Source: Mesostigma viride (taxonomy: Eukaryota > Streptophyta > Mesostigmatophyceae > Mesostigmatales > Mesostigmataceae). From it: DNA of 64,000 nucleotides. The translations under genes and the position numbers were made by a program. Below the pieces are notes generated by a model that searched no databases, was not told where the DNA came from, and saw only the letters and a list, made by a program, of their open reading frames with translations. The stretch is taken from positions 62,001-126,000 of the forward strand of contig RPFO01000702.1 of the NCBI GenBank assembly GCA_009746045.1, read 5' to 3'. Each line of letters starts with the position of its first letter. Position 1 is the stretch's first letter. Of this stretch, positions 47,540 through 56,905 are shown in pieces.

Positions 47540-48077
47540 AATTTACAATAGCTAGATGTATACGTCAAGCTAGTTAGTCATTACTATGACGAAACAGAGG
47601 TAGGCTAAGAGAAATGTAGTAAATTTAAGCAGAATTACTGACTTTTAATAATTTTTTTATAAAGATTCGAATAAATCTTTATTTATTAAATCCTCGTCGC
47701 ATCCTGTAAGTTTTTATTCCTTGAAGGCTTCTTTAAATTTTTGTAGTTCCTGATTAGTAAAAACTTTGTTTTTCATTATTGTTAATAATTAAGTTTAAAT
47801 CTGTTTTTCATATTTAAATATTGCTAAAAACTAGACTATAATTCCTGATTATATCAATAACAATTTATGCAGAAAAAATAAATTAAAAGAACATCAATAT
47901 GAATTAAGTGATTTGCTTAAAAGCTACAACAGAAAGGTTGTAAGCTATGTTATACACTTGCTTTCCTGCTTTCAGAATTTGAAAAAGACAGTAATCGTAC
48001 ACGTGGCGGGGAATATGGAACACGTTGCGAACCTTAAACCAGAACCATAGACTCGAAATTATAAATATCCACCTTTA
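47540..48077. other. gene-free region upstream of the Crp/Fnr gene
   Basis: I see no intact gene. A short minus-strand frame near 47690-47780 (MKNKVFTNQELQKFKEAFKE, then a stop) appears to be a decayed remnant. The promoter of the regulator must lie within about 47540-47650. I find no FNR box there. Confidence 0.35.
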
Positions 48078-49426
48078 CTAAAAAGGAAGTATAGCACTGA
48101 CATATCCTGTATGTGAATGATATTTTTTACTTTTATCAAAATCATATCCTATTTCTATATTTACAGACCTTGATCTTTTTATTTTTAACGAAGTCCCTAC
48201 TTTGTAAAGTGTCTTCTGTAATTTACTTGATGGTGTAATGAGTGATTCTATACCGTCTAAAATTGTTATTATAGTGTTATCGTTATTGGAAGTAAGCTTA
48301 TTCGTATATTTTACGTGTATTTTCAGGTATTATTAAATATGAATCCAGTTCAATTGCTTTGCTCACCTTGATACCAAGTAAGCCAGTGGTTTTATCTACC
48401 TTCCTTACTGCTACTCCTCTGTTAAAGCCAACTCCTTTTTCTTGATACTTGCTTATGGGCAACTCATCATATGTAATACCTATGTTTTGGTATTATGTGC
48501 ACCTTACCTTGAGTTATATAATCGTAGTATAATCCCAGTTTACCTCCATATAAATCGCTTTCAGTCATCGCTTTCAGTCTTTGCATACGAAATATCTCCG
48601 CTTAAGTTCATATTATAACTTGACTTATTAATATAACTTTTTCCATATCTAGCTTGAGCATCTATAAATATATTTTTATTCAATTCATAAAACCCATAAA
48701 GAGTTGCAATATGGTTATTTATTCTTTCCTTTGTATTATTCCCTTTACATTATCCTGAATAAACGCATAGGCAAGCCCTACCGAATTATCCATAAGATCC
48801 AGACCTACAACTACACCCTGTTGATCTGATTTATAACCTTGTACCAAGTTATATATTGACTTTGTTTTGCATCTGATTTTAAGCCCTTGATCCATATTTC
48901 ATCTTGTATCGTAATTTCATTACCCGCTGAGACTGTATAACCATCTAAGTTAACTGATGTCATTCTTGTATCAGTGATCTGATTAAGATTTATCATATAA
49001 TTTAATATGGTATCAGTTGTTAATGTATCTGGTTTTTGTATTAGCGTAAAATTATCTACACTTTTTGCAAAGCGTGGATCGGTAAAATATAACTGCTTTT
49101 GTTGATTTAGCGATTATATGGCATTATTGATTCCTACCTTTAATCCTTTTACTGCAGCATCTTGATTATAAATAATTCTTTTAATTCTGTCTTGTTGATA
49201 TATTTGTTTGATTTCCTTCCCTTAATTCTTTCTTAAGGTTGTTTACTTCTGAAGTTATCCCGATTATTTGTTGATTTATACTAGCTATTAATTTACTTAT
49301 CTCGTTTATTTCTACTTCTAGTGCTTTCCTGCATTTCTGGAGAATGATTGAGTACTTAGACCTATAGAAACTCTTATCATATGTTTTATAGGAATGAAAG
49401 GTTGATTTTAAGAAAGCATGTTCCAA
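48078..49426 (-). pseudogene. autotransporter (Sca-like) beta-barrel remnant
   Basis: The minus strand gives, in several frames, a coiled-coil piece (VEINEISKLIASINQQIIGI), a linker (ITDTRMTSVNLDGYTVSAG), VGLDLMDNSVGLAYAFIQDN, a strand IFIDAQARYGKSYINK and a final HTGYVSAILPF with a terminal Phe and stop. These are features of the C-terminal barrel of Rickettsia-type autotransporters. Multiple frameshifts and stops separate the pieces. The N-terminal passenger is absent. Confidence 0.6.
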
Positions 49427-49710
49427 TTACCGCATAGACTTTATGATGATATAAATAAGAACACCATTACAAATGGTTACATTTGACTTAATATGTAAGA
49501 TGGTAAATTTTGTAGAAAAACTGAGTCTAGCCCCCTATTTCCTTGATAAAGGTACTAATAATACAAAGAGATTTTCTACATATTCATCCAAATTGTCAGA
49601 TAGAATAATCAACTCTAGCCATTTTTTGCCTTTCCTGCGGAAATTAGAAAAGACATATATACTACTAATGTAATTGGGCCACCTCAGAGAATATCACCCA
49701 GAAAAGTAAC

Positions 49711-49863
49711 TCATATAAAATGCAAAACATTGCTATAATATTCAGAAATAAGAGTACAGAAAAATATTCCAGCAATCAAGAACGGATTTTGGCTAAGATT
49801 AAATGCGACTATAAAATAAATCAGGCTAACATTAAGTAATTCTATAATTTTCTTAGCTCGCAT
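49711..49863 (-). CDS. possible small membrane protein (50 aa)
   Basis: A 50-codon frame begins with an ATG at 49863, with GGGAG seven to eight bases upstream (an in-frame ATG at 49875 also exists). The product has a short basic start (MRAKK) and two hydrophobic segments (LLNVSLIYFIVAFNL and FLIAGIFFCTLIS), so a membrane hairpin is likely. It matches no family I recognise. The good ribosome binding site and charge pattern support it. Confidence 0.4.
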   Translation of the reverse strand: MRAKKIIELLNVSLIYFIVAFNLSQNPFLIAGIFFCTLISEYYSNVLHFI

Positions 49864-50381
49864 TTTTACTCCCATAATTAATTAACTCAACTGTACGGTT
49901 TTTTGAGAAGTAAGTAATATTTTTGTAGTTCAAGGAAAATAAAACTTACTATAGAGTTATAGTCAAAGGTTGTAAAAAATTGGGGAATATATTTCTCTCA
50001 TTTAAGTTATCATTACTAATATCATTTTCATGAGTGCTATCTATAAATTTTCTACCATATTAATAACTTAGGCAATACGGTTTTTACCTAGTAAAGGTTT
50101 CCAGTTTTTTTCTCTGCTTCAAGAAATAATTTATAGATAACAGCAATATATTCTTATTTTATTGCTTTTTACAGGTTTTGCTCTGACATAATTTTTCAAG
50201 GTTTTAGTTTTGTACATATAAAATTTGCAGAGCAAAACTTAACACTAACTTTTTATTTCTATTCTTTTTGTAATTCCTTTCTCTTTTTTAGGTATTGTCA
50301 TTTTGTCCTCATTTGTTAATTTATCAATTTATTTTTTTGATCTTAAAAAAGCTGGTAAAATCCTTCTCTTTTAACATAATT
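49864..50381. other. gene-poor stretch
   Basis: No gene is supported. One tiny frame at 50245-50301 (minus, 18 codons, MTIPKKEKGITKRIEIKS) has a GAGG ribosome binding site but is too short to judge. Confidence 0.3.
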
Positions 50382-51038
50382 TTACCAACTAATCGATAAA
50401 CGGTCCTCCACCGATCCGACTCCAGGTACTGCCCAAGCGGCATTACGAGCTTCACGGGATTCATCCAGGTTCTTGACCCTTCCACTTAATATTACTCTGT
50501 TACCTTCAACTTCTACATCGATATTATTTGCATCTATTCGGGCATTCCGTTGGAACTCGCTAACAATTTTATTTTTTACCTCCTGGGGTTTAACAGCAGG
50601 TTTAACCTTTATATTGTTAGTAACATAAATAACTCCATATAGATTTCTTACTGCTCTCTCAGCAGCTTGTTTTTCATAGTTATGTTGAACTTCACCAGTT
50701 AAAGTTAGATATCCATTTTCAATAGCCACCTTAATCTGCTCATGAGGTACAAACATAGTCCACCTTAACGCATTAAGAGCAGCCTGGGCAATATCGGTAT
50801 CGTTTCTTTTGTAGCTTGATGCCAAGTCTACTGATAGTTCATTAGCAACACCATGCACTCCTTGCAGTTTTTCAACAGCCTCTTCTGCAAGACGTTTCTC
50901 TGTATAACTTTTAACAAATCCACCTAAAACCACTACACCATTATCTTTAATTGAGATAGTAATGTTTGTATCATCAATATTCGGTTCAAAGTGTAATTTG
51001 TCCATTACATCACTATAAAGCTTACCATTTGTTGTCAT
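50382..51038 (-). CDS. BON-domain (OsmY-like) protein
   Basis: The 218-residue protein has three consecutive BON domains (residues about 5-72, 78-145, 150-218). Each has the pattern VxVxxGxVxLxGxVxxxxEKxxAxxAVxxLxGVxxVxN, for example GVVVLGGFVKSYTEKRLAEE and YLTLTGEVQHNYEKQAAERA. BON domains bind phospholipid membranes. OsmY-type proteins protect the envelope under stress. No signal peptide is visible, so a cytosolic or peripheral role is more likely here. Confidence 0.85.
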   Translation of the reverse strand: MTTNGKLYSDVMDKLHFEPNIDDTNITISIKDNGVVVLGGFVKSYTEKRLAEEAVEKLQGVHGVANELSVDLASSYKRNDTDIAQAALNALRWTMFVPHEQIKVAIENGYLTLTGEVQHNYEKQAAERAVRNLYGVIYVTNNIKVKPAVKPQEVKNKIVSEFQRNARIDANNIDVEVEGNRVILSGRVKNLDESREARNAAWAVPGVGSVEDRLSISW

Positions 51039-51237
51039 AACTTACCTCTATAAATTTATATTAATTTTAAAAATTAGAATTAAACTCTAGGATTAACTCT
51101 GGCATACATTAATCACTATAAAAATTAATATAGCCTTTCTGTTTTATTGTATCATATTAAAATAGTTTGAACAATCTATAGTTGTATTTTTTTTGATCAC
51201 CTCAGGTAATAAAAACAACTTTCTTATTACTAGTTCT

Positions 51238-51510
51238 AGCTGTTAATAGTCGAATCCTCCTTTATTACAGATTCAGGATTTTTATCCATTCTTAAACCTT
51301 TGTACCTTGGATGTCTTAGTTTTTTATCTTTAGTCCATTCCGAGAATACAATTTCACATATGAGCTTTGGCTCTAACCATTACACCCCGTGGGTTTTTAC
51401 TTCTACATTCAAATTTAGGTTTTTTTGCTCAAAAGGTTTAAATAAGTTTTTAAATATTTTACCTTTGATTGGTCAAAACCACTCCCTACCTTACCTGCGT
51501 AGTATAACTT
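51238..51510 (-). pseudogene. LigD-type ATP-dependent DNA ligase, C-terminal remnant
   Basis: Reading away from the IS4-family element, the pieces are LYYAGKVGSGFDQSK, then after a one-base shift and a stop WLEPKLICEIVFSEWTKDKK, and LRHPRYKGLRMDKNPE. This is the OB-fold C terminus of LigD-type ligases (consensus YAGKVGTGF, EPKLVAEIEFxEWTxDGxLRHPRFxGLRxDK). The gene is truncated at its 5' side by the insertion sequence. LigD acts with Ku in non-homologous end joining. No Ku gene is in view. Confidence 0.7.
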
Positions 51511-52976
51511 GTTGTGCGCCAGGTATATTAGGCACTGCCATTAAGTTAAGGAAAATACCCTAGAATAAATAAATTAATAGACATGTTTTTTCTTTCTCAG
51601 CTGGAAGTTATATGAACGTGCATAAGATGTTTTCTTTCTGGGTGGAGTACGATTTTTCCGAATTGGAATTGCAGCAGTTTTAAATAGAATTGTTAATTCT
51701 TGCATTTTACTTTCAGTATCTTGCTTAGGGTTTAACAGTATATCAATTGCTTGATGTTTAATAATATTAAATGTTACAGCTTTGTTTACTTTTGAGGCTT
51801 CTTTCAATTGTTTGTGTGCTGGTGAAGCTTTCTCATCTTTCATCTTTTTATTTATATTAAAAGTTAATATATTTTCATAATTGTTGACCAAAAATTTTGC
51901 TTAATTGCTTCCACCGTTAAACCTGTAAAATTTTCTAGTGATAACCTACTTTTTAGTACTCCAAAAAATGTTTCTACCTCCCATCTAAAACCATATAATT
52001 TTTTAAATTCCTCCTTATTAATATTTGAATCCAATAGAGAAGTCATCAATACTTCTATTTCTCCAGTTGGCAAAGGTACGGCAACAAAACGTACTGTTAT
52101 AGTAAGTGGTAAACCTAGGTATTTTATCACTTTATTCTGAGCTGCTGGAACAGGTATATTAAATACTTTATCTGCCTGTTCACCGTTAAAAAAAGCAGTA
52201 ACTGCTTTAAAAAAGCTACGCTTACATCTAATAACAAAATGCTTTTTCTGTTGCAATAAAATTGCTATAAACTTATAAGAACAATATCCACGGTCATATA
52301 TTAATATATCGTTTTCTACTGCCGCATCTAATATTCTTTCTGCTAACTCTATATCTCCTTTATCTAACGTCCCTGCAATAGTCAATCTGTTGAGAACATC
52401 ATAACAACATTCAAATCTGGCCGAAACATAAGCACCATCAATAGCAGCAGTTTTTATTTTAATAGATCCAAATTCAGTCATGATTTCCTTTGTATAAGGT
52501 AAAATAATTTGACTAGAATCCACTCCAAGCATTCTATATCCATTCCATAAGTTTAGATCCTTAGGTTCTTCATACTGCATTGCAACTATATCTTTACTCA
52601 ATTCCAGGAAAGCTGTGTGGCTTAGTTTCTGTCTCGCTTGTGTAAATGCACTATTTGTAACCGTTTTTTCTATGTGACCATCCATAAATAATTCGTTTAA
52701 CACTATTTGAAGCGATTTTATACTTTTACGCATTATCGTTACAAATAAAATCTGAAAATTCAATATCCGATCCCTTGTAAAATCTTGTATCCTGAATTTA
52801 TGCTGTTCTATAAATGTTGGTGAATGTATCTGATTGATTATATAATTTGTTACTTTAGATATATTCATATAGGCTATTATTAAGTTAACTGAACCTAATC
52901 TATATCTTACTAAATCTTTTTTTAAACTCTCTTTTTCTTAACTTAATGGCAGTGCCTAAAATACCTGGCGCACAAC
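51511..52976 (-). mobile_element. IS4-family insertion sequence
   Basis: Terminal inverted repeats of about 40 bases lie at 51511-51551 and 52937-52976, both beginning GTTGTGCGCCAGGTAT(A/T)TTA read inwards. The element is about 1.47 kb and carries one broken transposase. No matching target duplication is seen: the left flank is a LigD fragment and the right flank an IS982 fragment, so adjacent DNA has been deleted or rearranged. Confidence 0.85.
51574..52868 (-). pseudogene. IS4-family transposase, frameshifted
   Basis: The 5' part (51864-52868) has the DDE residues in LGVDSSQI and ILIYDRGYCSYKF and the IS4 signature YGFRWEVETFFGVLKSRLSL, with Y-x2-R-x3-E-x6-K spacing. A frame change at about 51865-51890 moves the reading into the frame 51574-51891, which continues with ENILTFNINKKM and the basic end typical of IS4 proteins. 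One frameshift therefore separates an otherwise complete transposase of about 430 residues. Confidence 0.85.
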
Positions 52977-53035
52977 ACTAATTCTTTTAAAAAGTCATCA
53001 ACATGACAATATATTTCTGTAAAATCTATTTTCAT
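52977..53035 (-). pseudogene. IS982-type transposase N-terminal stub, copy a
   Basis: The frame starts at an ATG at 53035 and reads KIDFTEIYCHVDDFLKEL before meeting the end of the IS4-family element. The same start occurs at 61941. Together with about 100 bases of shared upstream sequence (to about 53130) it marks one end of an IS982-family element. Confidence 0.55.
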
Positions 53036-53232
53036 ATATTATTTCTATTATTTTGTGAAATGGAGTAAGCTATAACCTAGTTTTTTATTACTATACAGCT
53101 AACTTTCTAACACGAAACTGGCGTTAATTACTAAAAAACCTTAACCATTTTAAACATTGAACTTGCTTTGAGTAAACTAAATTTTGATTTTTTAGCTTTA
53201 ATATTCCTATAGTAAAGGGGTATGACATTAAA

Positions 53233-53475
53233 TTATTGACTAACTCCTGCAATAAGATATGAAATGCTTAGAACAAGTTGTAAGTTATTCATATCTTCTA
53301 GTGATACTTGAGTTAATTGATCAGTGTTATATAATAAATATAATTGGTCATTATATAATTTACCAAATAACTTACCAGCTCTGTAAAACTCAACACCATC
53401 TTTAGACATTCTATAATGTACTTGTCCAAATTGTGAAAGAGTGGTAATAATTTCCTTGATTATGTTACTTTTCAA
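53233..53475 (-). CDS. small TfoX N-terminal-domain-like protein
   Basis: The 80-residue protein shows IKEIITTLSQFGQVHYRMSK followed by KLFGKLYNDQLYLLYN, a TfoX-N pattern that is close to the protein at 6586-6825. No C-terminal TfoX domain is present. It lies upstream of and divergent from the second SpoT-like gene. The function is unknown. Confidence 0.5.
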   Translation of the reverse strand: MKSNIIKEIITTLSQFGQVHYRMSKDGVEFYRAGKLFGKLYNDQLYLLYNTDQLTQVSLEDMNNLQLVLSISYLIAGVSQ

Positions 53476-53617
53476 AATACCCTCGCACTTCTACAATAAT
53501 TTACATATTAGTTATTATAAAATCTATAAGTTAATAATGTATTAACTACTAAAATTAATCGTTATTTAATCAGAAAGTATGATAGAATGATTAATAATAA
53601 ACAACTTAATAGTATTT

Positions 53618-54245
53618 ATGAATTACTCAGAGCCTTGCAAGTACTCAATAAGATTAAAAGAAAAACTTAAATTATTAGATGTTGAAAATAAATTAGATTT
53701 TGAAGTAATTAATAAAGCTATTTATTGGGCTAAGAAATATCATGGTAATCAAAAAAGGAAATCAGGCGAACCATATTATTCGCATCCTTTGGAAGTAGCT
53801 TATATGGTTTCTAGATTATAAGCTAAAAACTGATATAATAGTTACCAGCATACTCCATGATACAATAGAAGATACAGATCTTACCTTTGAGATGATAGAG
53901 AAGGAGTTTGGTAAAATTGTGGCAAACCAAGTAATGGATTTAACTAGAGTAAAAGAATCTGATCATAAAATCAGCGCAGGAAAGTTAACAGAATTACTTT
54001 GGGAGCAAAAAAAATACGACTTATTACTTATTAAACAATTTGATAGGTTGCATAATATTCAGACTATTAAATTCCTATCTCCAGAAAAAATAAAAAAAAC
54101 TATAGAAGAAACTATTTCTAAATTTCTAGTGCTTGCAATATATTTAGGGATACCAGAGTGCAAAAATAAACTAATACGTACTTGCTATGAAGTTATAGGT
54201 ATTGAAAATGAATTTTCTGAACAGGAAGAAGATCTTCTTATGTAA
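53618..54245 (+). pseudogene. SpoT/RelA HD-domain hydrolase-like, copy 2, frameshifted
   Basis: The start (MNYSEPCKYSIRLKEKLKLL) and the HD region (YHGNQKRKSGEPYYSHPLEV; SILHDTIEDTDLTFEMIE; KQFDRLHNIQTIKFL) closely resemble copy 1 at 38415-39134. A one-base insertion at about 53813 (TCTAGATTAT against Ser-Asp-Tyr in copy 1) moves the frame, giving two frames 53618-53821 and 53892-54245. A single-base change would restore a protein of about 210 residues. It ends nine bases before the convergent proP2 stop codon. Confidence 0.85.
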
Positions 54246-55004
54246 AAATATATTTTATATAACTTTTTTCTCTAATTTTTCAAAGTAATCTAAACCAAAT
54301 GCAAAACCTATAACAACCGGAACCATAATAACAAGTATTCCATAATGACCTAAATATTCAAATAAATAAATAAAACCGAATGAAGTTACAAGATGCATTG
54401 TTGCACGTGATAGAGCATAAGCAAATCCAGTGTAAGTAAAGCGTTTAAATACAGGAAAATGGCTGTAGAAAATAGGACCGGCTGGTAATATATTTACCCC
54501 AAACAAAACTATACCAAGTTGTACTAACATTATTCCAAATGGGCTACTAGAGTAATGAAAAACAAATGGTAATATAAAAATAAAGCAACAAAATGCATAC
54601 AACTTTATTTTTAGAATTTTTAATGGATATATTTTAAAACTTAAGCAGGTAATAAATAATAGACTAAAAAACTCTACTACTGTTATTATGAAATTGTGAT
54701 GAATTATTTGGCTAGGTACATAATTATGTACTTCTTTTAAAACGTTTGCAGAATAAGCGTATGTAAGAAAAAAACATGTTGGGGCTCTGGATTTTTAAGT
54801 GTGTAAATTCAAAAATAGGCACTTAAATTCTACCCTCAAATTTTATCAAAAAGTGGGCCATAGCTTCTCCCCAATTTTGGATGGGCATACTCCATTTTCT
54901 CGTAATGTAATCTATTGTCAAGTATAAAGTCTTAAAAACAGAATCATCACTAGGAAAAACCCGCTTATTATTTGTTACTTTACGTAATTGGCTATTTAGA
55001 CCCT

Positions 55005-56905
55005 ATCGAGTAGACGCAAAAGTTACCCTTTGCGCCCCTCACAGAACCGGACTTACAGATTTCCCATATCCGGCTCTTCGACAAGAACTAACATACTGGC
55101 TCTCAGTTTATGTATTTAGAATGAGGTAACCATGGTTTTATCAAGGGATATCGTTCCAGCATTTTCCAAAACTTTTCCCATTTTATATAACCTCGTTGAC
55201 TTCTACGGCTTAAATACCTATGCCAAGTCTTTTGTATGTGGCGATAAAATGCACAAATACTTGGATAGTTGCTACTTATACCATAGTAATTGTAATGCCC
55301 CCTTAGTACCGCATTTAAATATCTTGCTTGCCACTCTACAGCTTGATGCCTATTCTCTTTGCACCATTGAGTAACTCGGTTCATTGTCATATTTAGTCTT
55401 TTCGACTCTGTACGACAACCTACCTTATATTTACCTGCTCTACTAGTTCCGTTATAGAATGTAAAACCTAAAAAGTTAAAGGTCGCTCTGTTTTCGCTGT
55501 GTCTTTTGCTATTTTCTTTAGCAAATTTTCCAAAACGACATAGCTTGGTCTTTTGATCATTTATCTTGAGCCCAAACTTTTGGAGTCTTGCCTTCAATAT
55601 TTCTCTGAATTTCATTGCTTGATTTTCATGTTGAAAGCAAAATAATAGATCATCGGCATACCTAAAACTATACATTTCTCCTTTTATTTCCTTAACTGCT
55701 ACTTTACTAACCCATAAGTCAATTACATAGTGTAAGTAAATATTTGCCAAAGTAGGGCTAATAACTCCTCCTTGCGGAGAACCTGTAGATGTTGCAGTAA
55801 GCTTTCCATCTTCCATTACGCCTGCTTTGAGCCAAGAATTTATGTATTTTAGTAGCCTCTTATCTTTTATCCTATGACTTATAAATTTTATAAGCCACTC
55901 ATGCTCCATGTCGTCAAAGAAGGATGCTATATCTACATCAAGCACGAACGATACTTTCTTCGTTGCTATTGTTTCTTTTGCATCTTCTACTGCTTTTAGC
56001 GCGCTTTTGCCTTCTCTAAATCCATATGATATCGGTAAGAATTCTTGCTCAAACACTGCCTGCAATATAAAATTTATGGCATTTTGCGCCACTTTATCCT
56101 CTATTGTAGGCAATCCTAAAGCTCGTTTCTTACCATCGGCTTTCGGTATATAGATTCTTTTTACAGGTTGCGCATTATATTTACCTTGTTTCATTCTATA
56201 TAATAAGCTATCTAGATTTTGCTCTAGATTTCCTGCATACATCTCGGTGCTTATTGCATCAATGCCGAATGCAGCGCCTTTGCGCAACTTCTTCCATGAT
56301 TCGCTAAGCCACTCCTTATCTACTAGATGCATTAAGGTTTTAAGCTGCGTATCACGGATTTGTCTTGCTCTCTTAGTTAGCGATAGCAGTTTTGTTTTGA
56401 AGTGATCGCAGCTCGGTGGCTGCAACTTCTTACCTTTCCTATCACCCTCTTGCCGTGCATCCCTTCCCTCCATAGACATTACCCTACTTCCTGCGGTACT
56501 ATGAATGCATCTGACTCCCTAAATATTATCATTATATTGTTCACAATTTATTTCAATTATAATTACCTTAGTTGCTGGACTTAGGAATATTTAGGGCCTC
56601 CCAGGTTCCTTGATTAGACATTTTCATGCATGCCGACGACGCATACCCCGCTAGATCATATTAAACTCACTATACCGCTTAATATATTATTGCTTTCCAC
56701 ACCATCGACAGTGTCAGCTTCTAGAAGCATCGAAGTTCTCGAGGCTCTCTTGTCGTTCACTTTCGTTTCGGCCTACATTCGCCCTGTTTACGCTTTACTT
56801 AGCACGTTACCGTACTAAATACAAAACTTAGTTCCAAGTAGTTAGTTACTCTTTTCTTGGAGAGGAATTGCACCTCCTAATCTAACCAGGCTTATCCTGG
56901 CACAC
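55005..56905 (-). mobile_element. group II intron B (within the IS256 transposase gene)
   Basis: The 1901-base intron begins GTGTGCC at 56905 and ends with CTCGAT at 55005. Domain V is seen at about 55043-55077 (AGAGCCGGATATGGGAAAT...GTCCGGTTCT, AGC triad present). An intact reverse transcriptase is encoded inside. The boundaries were set by the restored transposase frame. Confidence 0.9.
55103..56479 (-). CDS. group II intron reverse transcriptase/maturase (intron B)
   Basis: The 458-residue protein contains RT motifs in order: KRIYIPKADGKKRALGLPTI, SFVLDVDIASFFDDM, TGSPQGGVISPTLANIYLHY, and the catalytic YADD box in YSFRYADDLLFCF. It ends with a GIIM/X maturase region (GHYNYYGIS). There is no HNH endonuclease domain, so it would depend on nascent single-strand DNA at replication forks for mobility. 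All catalytic aspartates are present, so it looks active. It lies entirely within the intron and is probably expressed from the host gene or an internal promoter. Confidence 0.93.
   Translation of the reverse strand: MSMEGRDARQEGDRKGKKLQPPSCDHFKTKLLSLTKRARQIRDTQLKTLMHLVDKEWLSESWKKLRKGAAFGIDAISTEMYAGNLEQNLDSLLYRMKQGKYNAQPVKRIYIPKADGKKRALGLPTIEDKVAQNAINFILQAVFEQEFLPISYGFREGKSALKAVEDAKETIATKKVSFVLDVDIASFFDDMEHEWLIKFISHRIKDKRLLKYINSWLKAGVMEDGKLTATSTGSPQGGVISPTLANIYLHYVIDLWVSKVAVKEIKGEMYSFRYADDLLFCFQHENQAMKFREILKARLQKFGLKINDQKTKLCRFGKFAKENSKRHSENRATFNFLGFTFYNGTSRAGKYKVGCRTESKRLNMTMNRVTQWCKENRHQAVEWQARYLNAVLRGHYNYYGISSNYPSICAFYRHIQKTWHRYLSRRSQRGYIKWEKFWKMLERYPLIKPWLPHSKYIN

Noticed and set aside
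47890-48070. GC-richer stretch with possible stem structures, considered as a small RNA gene
   Set aside because: I could not draw a consistent fold of any known RNA family such as tmRNA, RNase P RNA or 6S.
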